Made by a program: the position numbers and the translations under genes. The notes below the pieces were generated by a model. That model saw nothing but the letters and a program-made list of their open reading frames with translations. It was not told where the DNA came from and made no database searches. From the NCBI GenBank assembly GCA_958349535.1, contig CATWDJ010000001.1, positions 139,290 to 203,289 of the forward strand: a stretch of 64,000 nucleotides of DNA. Direction: 5' to 3'. Below, piece after piece: positions 22,845 to 30,430 of the stretch. How positions within the stretch are numbered: the first letter of the stretch is position 1; every line of letters starts with the position of its first letter. The stretch is from Maccoyibacter sp900556645. GTDB taxonomy: Bacteria; Bacillota; Clostridia; Lachnospirales; Lachnospiraceae.

Positions 22845-23363
22845 TTAAAAATCCGTTTGAATCGCAGAGGTATCAAAAGCGTCCATTAAATTCAGAAAAT
22901 CGCCGGATACGTCTACATTTGGAGGTGTGATGATGAATATGTAATTAGAAATCTTCTGCAGATTTCCGCTGATTGCAAAACAGGAACCAGATGCAAAATC
23001 AATGATTCGCTGTGCAATATCCACGTCCAGACCCTCCACATTCAAAACAACAGTACGGTTCTCTAAAAGTGTCTCTGTAATCTCTCTTGCATCATCCACA
23101 GAGGTTGGTTTTATTACGCATACTTCCATATTCTGACCTGCCTTCTTTCCGCCTCGTATCGGGGTAAGTTTTGGTGTCGTCTTCGACGTCTTTTCCTTTG
23201 TGCTTTTATCGTCAAAGATATCGTCCTCCTCATCGGACTTTTTACGGAAAAATGATTTGCGTTCTTCCTCCTCTTCTTCCTCATAGAAGTCATCATCATA
23301 AAAATCGTCCTCGTCATCAGGATTCAATCTCATCACATTTAAAAATTTATCTAGAACTCCCAT
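22845..23363 (-). CDS. sepF: Cell division protein SepF
   Basis: 172 residues. A short N-terminal amphipathic membrane-binding helix (MGVLDKFLNVMRLN) is followed by a very acidic disordered linker (about 15-75) and the SepF core (VCVIKPTSVDDAREITETLL, RTVVLNVEGLD, RIIDFASGSCFAI). It tethers FtsZ to the membrane and aligns its filaments. The linker is unusually rich in Asp and Glu. Confidence 0.96.
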   Translation of the reverse strand: MGVLDKFLNVMRLNPDDEDDFYDDDFYEEEEEEERKSFFRKKSDEEDDIFDDKSTKEKTSKTTPKLTPIRGGKKAGQNMEVCVIKPTSVDDAREITETLLENRTVVLNVEGLDVDIAQRIIDFASGSCFAISGNLQKISNYIFIITPPNVDVSGDFLNLMDAFDTSAIQTDF

Positions 23364-23379
23364 GTCCCTTTCTCCTTAT

Positions 23380-24075
23380 TTATTTTTTGCTGTAGTCTCT
23401 TTCTCCGAAGATTCCGGTTCCCACACGTACCAATGTGGCACCTTCCTCTATGGCAACGGTATAATCTCCCGTCATACCCATGGACAGGATTTCCATACTT
23501 ACATTATCAATGTTTTTATTAGTTATGTCAACAGATAATTGCTTTATTTTGCGAAAATATCGCCGATTTTCCTCAGAATCCACAACATATGGTGCTATGG
23601 TCATCAATCCTTTAATGCAGATATTTGGAAGAACTGCGATTTTTTCTATCATGGAAATGGTTTCCTCGGCGGAAACACCGAATTTTGTCTCCTCCTGTGC
23701 TACATTTACTTCAATGAGAATATTGGCGGTCACATTCTTTTTTACCGCTTCCTTACTAATCTCTTCTGCCAGACGGATACTGTCTACCGAATGAATCAAT
23801 ACCGCTTTGTCCACCACGTATTTTACCTTGTTACGCTGCAAATGGCCAATCATATGCCAACGGATATCCTTTGGAAGAACCTCATACTTATCGCACAGTT
23901 CCTGTACTTTATTTTCACCGAAATCACGGACGCCCTCCTCATAGATTTCCGTAAGCATCTCCACTGGTTTTGTCTTGCTGACGGCTATCAGTGTTACCTC
24001 ACTGCGGTCTCTGCCGGCCCGCTTACAGGCTTTTTGGATGTTTTCCTCCACTATCTGTAAATTTTCCTTTAACAA
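23380..24075 (-). CDS. yggS: Pyridoxal phosphate homeostasis protein (YggS/PROSC family)
   Basis: 231 residues from a TTG start at 24075, chosen because AAAGGAG lies eight bases upstream and the size then matches the family; an ATG-started frame to 24162 would add 29 unrelated residues. The PLP-binding lysine is in AVSKTKPVE (Lys-34), with GENKVQEL, HMIGHLQRNK, VNVAQEETKFG and the phosphate-binding GMTGDYTVAIEEGATLVRVGTGIFG. It buffers free PLP. Sits upstream of sepF. Confidence 0.95.
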   Translation of the reverse strand: MLKENLQIVEENIQKACKRAGRDRSEVTLIAVSKTKPVEMLTEIYEEGVRDFGENKVQELCDKYEVLPKDIRWHMIGHLQRNKVKYVVDKAVLIHSVDSIRLAEEISKEAVKKNVTANILIEVNVAQEETKFGVSAEETISMIEKIAVLPNICIKGLMTIAPYVVDSEENRRYFRKIKQLSVDITNKNIDNVSMEILSMGMTGDYTVAIEEGATLVRVGTGIFGERDYSKK

Positions 24076-24106
24076 TGCTATCACTCCTTTATTTCCATAG
24101 AAGGGA

Positions 24107-25480
24107 TTAATGAACCAAATCGTTTTCTTCGATGGAATCTCCTTCCAACGCAATGTGATCATAAAGAGAAATTCCGTAATCCGTTCCTTTTTTCAGGACG
24201 GAATACTCTTCGTTCTGATATAAAATATCAATCTGTTTGAAAACTGCATATCCCTTATTAATATTGTAAACACCTTTTAGGTCTTTGGTTTCTTTAATGG
24301 TATAAGTTTCATTGGAATCCGGTTTTTTAATAACGGTTCCGGCGTCCACCAGCTCGTCATCAATGTAATACATATCATCCTTTTCATAGAAAATGGTAGG
24401 GGTTACAAAATCCGAATCTACGCCTTTTTTTCCTTTTGAAGAAATAATCAGACCCTTGGAATTAGAGTCTCCGCCTTTCACAAAGTATTCCTTTGGAACG
24501 GTAAAGAAGCTCTTCTTGGCAATGGCAGTATTCGGGATTTTCAGGCCCTGAGCATCGTCAATCAAAAGTTCTATATCAATAAAACGCTGGTTTGCAAAAC
24601 GCAGCATAGAGGTCCGAAGCTGTAAATTGAGATAGGAATCCTCTCCTATTTTCAGAATATTATAATATGCCCAGACCTTGTTGCCATCATCTTTAAACAT
24701 GATTTCAACGGTATTGTCATCCTTCAGCTTTTCCGCAAGGCTGTCGGAAATCTGAAAGACGATATTCCAGTTTTCATCGGTAATAACCTTATAGACAGGA
24801 GCACCGCCCTGAATTTGTTCCTGTTCCTTCAGATTAGTTTTTTGGTACTGGTTTTCATCAAACATTTCCGGTGTCAGGGAGTCCACAGAAGCATTTTCAT
24901 AGCCATCGATATAATAGACGACTACTCCCGGTGTCTGAGCATAGTAAACGGAAAAATTACCGGAAGCCGCATCGGAACCAATCTGTTCTAAAGCATTTAC
25001 GTTCTGAATCTCCATCAGCTGTGCAGTCATCTCATCCTTAAAGGAATAAATAGCGTAAAAATTCTGACTACTGAAGGTATTGGTAAAGGAACGAACCGAA
25101 TCTTCCAACTCCTGATAGTTTTCCTCTGTCAGAAGGTTGTCCTCTTCCTTGGCAGAAGCAATCTGGGAAGAAATATTTCCCGAACTGTCAATGCTGTAAA
25201 CCGGGGTCTTCGCTCCGGCTTTGGAACCGTCTTTCAAAAAATAGGTCAGATAACCATCCCCGGCAGAGGTAATAATCTCCTCATTTCGAAGGATTAAGCC
25301 ACGGTAGGTATGATTTGTGGCAATGGTCCCCTGCTGTACCTCATAGACGGAAATATGCTTTCTGGTGATATAAGAAAAAATATTGAATATAATATAAATC
25401 AGAATAATACCGAAGATAATGATTCCGATATTGATTTTAATTGGTTTGCGGTAGCGGACTACCTTTTTGTTTTTTTTCAT
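24107..25480 (-). CDS. HlyD-like membrane-anchored adaptor protein
   Basis: 457 residues. A basic N-terminus (KKNKKVVRYRKP) is followed by one membrane helix (about 17-37), then an extracytoplasmic region with a lipoyl-type hairpin start (VYEVQQGTIATNHTYRGLI) and long helical and strand parts. This layout is that of HlyD-type efflux or assembly adaptors without a neighbouring transporter. In related Clostridia such a gene often lies upstream of yggS-sepF, suggesting an envelope or division role. No partner ABC transporter is visible, so the substrate is unknown. Confidence 0.8.
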   Translation of the reverse strand: MKKNKKVVRYRKPIKINIGIIIFGIILIYIIFNIFSYITRKHISVYEVQQGTIATNHTYRGLILRNEEIITSAGDGYLTYFLKDGSKAGAKTPVYSIDSSGNISSQIASAKEEDNLLTEENYQELEDSVRSFTNTFSSQNFYAIYSFKDEMTAQLMEIQNVNALEQIGSDAASGNFSVYYAQTPGVVVYYIDGYENASVDSLTPEMFDENQYQKTNLKEQEQIQGGAPVYKVITDENWNIVFQISDSLAEKLKDDNTVEIMFKDDGNKVWAYYNILKIGEDSYLNLQLRTSMLRFANQRFIDIELLIDDAQGLKIPNTAIAKKSFFTVPKEYFVKGGDSNSKGLIISSKGKKGVDSDFVTPTIFYEKDDMYYIDDELVDAGTVIKKPDSNETYTIKETKDLKGVYNINKGYAVFKQIDILYQNEEYSVLKKGTDYGISLYDHIALEGDSIEENDLVH

Positions 25481-25549
25481 AGAAACACCTTTCTGAAATC
25501 ACACAATATATTGTATCATCATGTTTTGGTAAACACAATGTTTTACAAG

Positions 25550-25584
25550 AAAAAACCCTTAGAAAACTTTGTCTTCTAAGGGTT
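25550..25584 (-). terminator. Terminator of the P-loop gene at 25606
   Basis: AACCCTTAGAA and TTCTAAGGGTT (25554-25584 region) pair, and the minus strand continues with TTTTTTC. Confidence 0.8.
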
Positions 25585-25605
25585 ATGTAATCGCTTGGGT
25601 TTATA

Positions 25606-26025
25606 CTATAAAGAAATTGCAATTTTTGATTTTGCATTTTCCGGTAAATCTGCTTCATTCTTGGATACGCTCAATACCATATTTACCTGATATTTCTCAC
25701 TGATAAAAGAAAGCCGGTCAATGGTATGTGCCAAATCCTCATCTTTCATTTTAGAGATTGTTAAAAAGCTATCCAGATACAACTCTTCCAAATCATGATC
25801 CTGTGAAATGATTCCACAGATAAATCCGATAAATTCGTCGCTGTTTTCGATGGAATAATCAGTTACATTAATCAGACGAATCTGATTTTTTAACTCATAC
25901 ATATGTTTCGTGTTTTTGTCTAAATACACGATGTTTCCGTTGGATTGACTTACAGCACTGTTGACCTTCTCCAGCAGATGCTTTGTCTTTCCTTTTCCTT
26001 TTTCTCCTGCTATAATCTCCACCAT
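25606..26025 (-). CDS. Small P-loop ATPase-like protein of unknown function
   Basis: 139 residues from the ATG at 26025 (GGGAGGTAA site). A Walker A GEKGKGKT lies at about residues 7-14 (VEIIAGEKGKGKTKHLL). A Walker B could be in the DLEELYLDSFLTI region. The protein is too short for a complete AAA or motor ATPase. It has been found by others next to cell envelope genes in this group, but I cannot name it. A terminator follows. Confidence 0.75.
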   Translation of the reverse strand: MVEIIAGEKGKGKTKHLLEKVNSAVSQSNGNIVYLDKNTKHMYELKNQIRLINVTDYSIENSDEFIGFICGIISQDHDLEELYLDSFLTISKMKDEDLAHTIDRLSFISEKYQVNMVLSVSKNEADLPENAKSKIAISL

Positions 26026-26147
26026 GGCAATTACCTCCCAAACCATATTTTTTCATCATTAAATTTTCAGAAGAGTTTATACAATTCTAAAAAAATAAAT
26101 GATTTTTCATAAAACTATTATAATATAGTAGGGCAAAAAATACAACA

Positions 26148-27134
26148 TTAATTCGAAAAATTCTTTAATATTTCACTCATTAAAAGATACATATTATCCC
26201 GGCAGTCTGCCTTGAAGACAATGGAAATCATCGGTTCCCCGGAAGCATTCTGATTGTACTGCACCAGACAGTATTTCGCTTCTCCGGTAGTTCCGGTTTT
26301 TCCTCCGATAACAGTTACCCCTTCCGGTACGGCTTCGGTTCCCGTCAGATATTTGTTGGTGGTAGCCCAATCCTGCGTCACCGGATTTCCGGCAGCATCT
26401 GTGTAATTTGTGGTATAGCTTGCTGTCTGCAATATTTCTACAAAGGTTTCATTTTGAACGGCTGCATTCATAATCAGATACATGTCATACACCGTGGTAT
26501 AATGGTCTTCATCGTGCAAACCGTTAGGAGTCACAAAATGAGAATTGGTGGCACCCAGACTCTGAGCCTTGGCATTCATTAAAACAGCAAATTCCTCGGA
26601 ACTGCCGCTGATATGCTCTGCAATGGCAATGGCAGCATCATTTCCGCTTCTCATCATCAGTCCGTAAAGCAAATCCCGCATGGAAATCTGGTCTCCCTCT
26701 TTTAAGCCGCAGACAGAAGAATCACTGGCCTGATTAGCGGCGTTGGCACTGACCGTTACCACATCATCCAAATTGCTTTCCTCAAGGGCAATCAAAGCTG
26801 TCAGAATCTTAGTGGTACTGGCAGGATACAGCCTTTCATATATATTTTTTTTATAAACAGCTTCTTTTTCATTCAAACGAAAAAGACCGGCACCTTCCGC
26901 AACGGATTCTGTGGTATCCTCCAGTCCGATGTTCTCATCCTCCGTTACACACAAATCCTTCGCAAAAAATTCTGCGGATTGCAAATTGCCCGTCTTCGTG
27001 ATTCCGTATTTTGTGGAAGTGTCAAAGACATTATATGCGTTTTCCAGCGTTGTGTCATCCTTGGAACAGCCGCAAAAAAGTAAGGCTACTGCGACTACAG
27101 GAAGAACGATACGCCATTTATTTGTACATTTCAC
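26148..27134 (-). CDS. D-alanyl-D-alanine carboxypeptidase (peptidase S11), probable lipoprotein
   Basis: 328 residues. The three active-site motifs are present: STTK at 106-109, SGN at 163-165 and KTG at 279-281. The N-terminal hydrophobic segment ends LLFCGCSKDD, which looks like an atypical lipobox, so the enzyme is probably anchored outside the membrane. It trims the terminal D-Ala of peptidoglycan stem peptides. It overlaps mgsA by 17 bases at the end of the mre-min-rodA operon, which fits a role in wall elongation. Confidence 0.93.
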   Translation of the reverse strand: MKCTNKWRIVLPVVAVALLFCGCSKDDTTLENAYNVFDTSTKYGITKTGNLQSAEFFAKDLCVTEDENIGLEDTTESVAEGAGLFRLNEKEAVYKKNIYERLYPASTTKILTALIALEESNLDDVVTVSANAANQASDSSVCGLKEGDQISMRDLLYGLMMRSGNDAAIAIAEHISGSSEEFAVLMNAKAQSLGATNSHFVTPNGLHDEDHYTTVYDMYLIMNAAVQNETFVEILQTASYTTNYTDAAGNPVTQDWATTNKYLTGTEAVPEGVTVIGGKTGTTGEAKYCLVQYNQNASGEPMISIVFKADCRDNMYLLMSEILKNFSN

Positions 27135-27513
27135 GCCAATCCAAATCTCCTCTATCTAATGATTTAATCAAAAGCTCCGCTGTGGCCAGATTGGTTGCCA
27201 ACGGAATGTTATGCTCATCACAAAGCTGAGCAATCAAAGCCACATCCGGCTCATGGGATTTTTTTGTCAACGGATCCCGCAGAAAAATCACCAAATCAAG
27301 TTCATTGGCTGAAATCTGTGCTCCAAGCTGTTGAACTCCGCCTAAATGTCCTGCTAAATATTTATATACCGATAAATTTGCAACCTCCTCAATCAAGCGT
27401 CCGGTGGTTCCCGTCGCATATAACTCATTCTTGCACAAAATCCCCTGATAAGCGATACAGAAGTTCTGCATCAGCTTTTTTTTGGAATCATGTGCGATTA
27501 AACCAATATTCAT
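27118..27513 (-). CDS. mgsA: Methylglyoxal synthase
   Basis: 131 residues. Converts dihydroxyacetone phosphate to methylglyoxal plus phosphate. Seen: IGLIAHDSKKKLM, ATGTTGRLI (phosphate binding), GPLGGDQQ-type GHLGGVQQLGA, and FLRDPLTKKSHEPDV with the catalytic Asp. Its start overlaps the stop of rodA, and its end overlaps the carboxypeptidase gene, so it is embedded in a cell-shape operon although its reaction is metabolic. Confidence 0.95.
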   Translation of the reverse strand: MNIGLIAHDSKKKLMQNFCIAYQGILCKNELYATGTTGRLIEEVANLSVYKYLAGHLGGVQQLGAQISANELDLVIFLRDPLTKKSHEPDVALIAQLCDEHNIPLATNLATAELLIKSLDRGDLDWREMYK

Positions 27514-28634
27514 TACAAATCATCCCCCGTTCCATATTTTCTGGCTTGCAGACCCACATTCAGAACCAGCCCAATACCGATAAATGACGAGACAAGCGAT
27601 GTCAGACCATAGCTCACAAAAGGAAGCGGAAGTCCGGTGTTCGGCATCATTCCTGTCACAACACAGATATTGACAAAGCTCTGGAATCCAATCAATGCCG
27701 CCACCCCGCAGCAAATCAGACGTCCCGATAAATCTTTTGCCTTTTTAGCTATTATGATACATTCCAGCGTAATTAGCAAGAGTAAAATAATTACAAGAGC
27801 ACTTCCGATAAAGCCCAATTCCTCTCCCACAATGGAAAAAATAAAGTCTGTCTGAGGCTCTGAAATGAAGTTGCCGTTTTTCACGGAATTTACATCGTTA
27901 TTATATAGTCCCTTGCCGAAAAACTGACCGGAACCGATTGCCATAATGGAATTTTGCTGCTGATATGCGTCATCCGCATATTTTTCCGGCTGTAGCCATG
28001 CCATAATACGGTCTCTCTGATAATCCTTCAGGATGGTCTGATCCGGCTGCATGACCAGAGAAAGAAAAATTGCAGCAAACGGTATAAAAATCACAAGTAC
28101 CGTGGCAATAATCTTATAGCTTAATCCGGCAACGAATAATAATGCCAGGAATATTAAAGCAGTAACAATGGTGGTGGACAGATCCGGCTCTTTTTTAATC
28201 AGTAAAAGTGGAACTCCCACAAGAGCAAATGCAACCACCAGTGTCTTGGGACGATTTATTACCTCCTGATACTTTGAGAAAAAGTATGCAAAAAACAGGA
28301 TGAGAAGTATTTTTCCCAACTCTGAGGGCTGAAAGCGGACACCGGCAATTTCCACCCACCGGGTGGCTCCTTTGGCATGGTCTCCCATAATCAGAACCAG
28401 TGTCAGCAGTGCCAGATTGATAAAATAGAAAATCCAACTGAAACGCAGCAGAAATTCGTAATCCATCAAAGAAACCACTGTCATGACAATCAGTCCCAAT
28501 ACCAGTCCCAGAATCTGTTTTCCCTGAACAGACGATTTGGCACTTCCGATAACCAGAATGCCCACAATCGTCAATACAGTTACGTAAATTACTAAACGAA
28601 AATCATAGTTTCTTAGTTTGTAGTGTTTTAACAT
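27513..28634 (-). CDS. rodA: Rod shape-determining glycosyltransferase RodA (SEDS family)
   Basis: 373 residues with about ten membrane segments. SEDS marks: MDYEFLLRFSW, GATRWVEIAGVRFQPSELGKI, the lone Asp-containing long extracellular loop region (QPEKYADDAYQQQNSI, GSGQFFGKGLYNN), and TGLPLPFVSYG near the C-terminus. It polymerises peptidoglycan together with the class B PBP encoded at 30431. The operon also carries minCDE, so elongation and division-site genes are co-transcribed. Confidence 0.96.
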   Translation of the reverse strand: MLKHYKLRNYDFRLVIYVTVLTIVGILVIGSAKSSVQGKQILGLVLGLIVMTVVSLMDYEFLLRFSWIFYFINLALLTLVLIMGDHAKGATRWVEIAGVRFQPSELGKILLILFFAYFFSKYQEVINRPKTLVVAFALVGVPLLLIKKEPDLSTTIVTALIFLALLFVAGLSYKIIATVLVIFIPFAAIFLSLVMQPDQTILKDYQRDRIMAWLQPEKYADDAYQQQNSIMAIGSGQFFGKGLYNNDVNSVKNGNFISEPQTDFIFSIVGEELGFIGSALVIILLLLITLECIIIAKKAKDLSGRLICCGVAALIGFQSFVNICVVTGMMPNTGLPLPFVSYGLTSLVSSFIGIGLVLNVGLQARKYGTGDDL

Positions 28635-28639
28635 AATTT

Positions 28640-28915
28640 TTAAAGTCCTTTATGTTTGATATCCCGAATCGGAATATTTGCAACCATAACAGGAACCATT
28701 CCCGAGTGGTTTTCCGATTCTGTTTTTGTGATTTGTATATCAAGTTCTTCTTCATCAATGTCCACATATTTTGAAATGACGGAAATAATATCATTTTTCA
28801 TCAATTCCATCACTTCCGCGGAGCATCCTACCCTATCGGATACCAGAAGAAGTTTCAGCCTGTCTTTTGCAAAATCTTTGGAGCTTTTCTTACTCCATAA
28901 ATCCCAGATACCCAT
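28640..28915 (-). CDS. minE: Cell division topological specificity factor MinE
   Basis: 91 residues. The N-terminal MinD-binding/amphipathic part contains KDRLKLLLVSDRVGCSAEVMELMKN, and the C-terminal dimerisation part IQITKTESENHSGMVPVM. It stimulates MinD ATPase and drives Min oscillation. It directly follows minD. A complete MinCDE with MinE is typical of many Clostridia but absent from Bacillus subtilis, which uses DivIVA/MinJ. Confidence 0.94.
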   Translation of the reverse strand: MGIWDLWSKKSSKDFAKDRLKLLLVSDRVGCSAEVMELMKNDIISVISKYVDIDEEELDIQITKTESENHSGMVPVMVANIPIRDIKHKGL

Positions 28916-28924
28916 TCCGACCTC

Positions 28925-29713
28925 CTATCTTTTAAATAAACCTGACACTTTTGCCAACAAACCGGTTTTATTTTCAAAAGTTAGGAAAGGTACTTCATAT
29001 CCGAGAAGTCTTTTGCATATATTACTGTAAGCAATCCCGGCAGGGGAATCACCTCCGGTCAGGGGTTCTCCCCGATTGGTGGATATGACGATTTCCTCAT
29101 CATCGGGAACGATTCCCAAAAGCTCTACGGCAAGGATTTCTTTGACATCCTCCATGGACATCATATCGCCCCGTCGTACCATATCGATGCGGATACGGTT
29201 GATAATCAACTGGATACTTTCCATTTCCGCAGATTCCAGAAGTCCAATGACTCGGTCGGCATCCCGAATGGCAGATACCTCCGGGGTGGTCACCACAATG
29301 GCTCTGGTGGCACCGGCAATGGCATTTAAAAATCCCTGTTCGATTCCCGCAGGACAGTCCAGTAATATGTAATCAAATTCTTCTTTCAGTGCTTCGGTGA
29401 GTTTTTTCATTTGTTCCGGGTTGACCGCTGTCTTGTCCTTAGTCTGTGCGGAAGGAATCAGATAGAGATTCGGATATCTCCGATCCCGGATAATTGCCTG
29501 TTTCAGTCGGCAGTTTCCTTCAATCACATCCACCAGATTATAGACGATTCGGTTTTCCAACCCCATAACAACATCCAAGTTCCTAAGTCCGATGTCAGTG
29601 TCAATCAAAATGACCTTCTTCTCTAACTGTGCTAAACCTGTTCCGATATTGGCGGTGGTGGTGGTTTTTCCAACCCCGCCCTTTCCTGATGTTATTACGA
29701 TTACTTCACCCAT
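28925..29713 (-). CDS. minD: Septum site-determining ATPase MinD
   Basis: 262 residues. A deviant Walker A GKGGVGKTT begins at residue 10, with signature Lys-11 and Lys-16. DTDIGLRNLDVVMGLENR and LLDCPAGIEQGF (Walker B) follow. The C-terminus carries a short amphipathic membrane-targeting helix (LLAKVSGLFKR). It recruits MinC to the membrane and is cycled by MinE. It lies between minC and minE. Confidence 0.97.
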   Translation of the reverse strand: MGEVIVITSGKGGVGKTTTTANIGTGLAQLEKKVILIDTDIGLRNLDVVMGLENRIVYNLVDVIEGNCRLKQAIIRDRRYPNLYLIPSAQTKDKTAVNPEQMKKLTEALKEEFDYILLDCPAGIEQGFLNAIAGATRAIVVTTPEVSAIRDADRVIGLLESAEMESIQLIINRIRIDMVRRGDMMSMEDVKEILAVELLGIVPDDEEIVISTNRGEPLTGGDSPAGIAYSNICKRLLGYEVPFLTFENKTGLLAKVSGLFKR

Positions 29714-29725
29714 TATAACCTCCGA

Positions 29726-30406
29726 TTAATAAAAGTTTTCAAACATTCCATCCTTTAAAGTTTCCAAACAGATGGCTTCATCTTTTATGTATGCTACCTG
29801 AGGTTCTAATTGTTTTTTTCGCCCGCGTAATCGTTCCAGCGGACTTTTATCCTGACCTGTGCCGATAACATCGGCAATTTTTATCTGAAGCGGATTCATA
29901 TGCAATGCAGCCACAAAGGCATCCGCATTTCCAGCAGCTCCGGCGTAGGCGTTGCCGCCCAGACTTCCTAAGACGACAATATTGCCTTTTGCTACGATTT
30001 TTGCTCCGGCATTTACATCTCCGATAACCACAACGCTGGTCTCGCTCTCCAGTATCTGCCCGGAACGGAGGGTCCCTCGGTAAAATTGTCCGGTACTCTC
30101 CTCCTGTTGTTTCAAAAATGCTTCTATCTGTTCCTTCACACTGAGTTCTTTCTGTTCATCCGTATCCAAAACGCAGATGATATGGATACTGGTCTGTTCT
30201 GTAATGGCATCCACAATCCGAATCTCTTCTTCGGTACTTAAATGTCTGCCTGTAAAGGAAATAGCGATACTGGCATTTTTGAAAAATTTATCTGATTCAT
30301 GAAACTTTGAAATAATCGCAGTTAAAAGCTCTTCAAAGGGCAGTTCCTCATTGAGAATGAGGTTGATGCCGTATTTATTGCTTTTTAATATTACCGGTTG
30401 TTCCAT
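29726..30406 (-). CDS. minC: Septum site-determining protein MinC
   Basis: 226 residues. The N-terminal FtsZ-inhibiting domain (about 1-100) is followed by the right-handed beta-helix MinC_C domain (about 108-205) with RGTLRSGQILESETSVVVIGDVN, GSLGGNAYAGAAG and MNPLQIKIADVIG. It blocks Z-ring assembly away from midcell together with MinD. It follows the PBP2 gene by about 25 bases in the shape operon. Confidence 0.94.
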   Translation of the reverse strand: MEQPVILKSNKYGINLILNEELPFEELLTAIISKFHESDKFFKNASIAISFTGRHLSTEEEIRIVDAITEQTSIHIICVLDTDEQKELSVKEQIEAFLKQQEESTGQFYRGTLRSGQILESETSVVVIGDVNAGAKIVAKGNIVVLGSLGGNAYAGAAGNADAFVAALHMNPLQIKIADVIGTGQDKSPLERLRGRKKQLEPQVAYIKDEAICLETLKDGMFENFY

Positions 30407-30430
30407 GTAATCCCTCCTGTTATTTTTTCT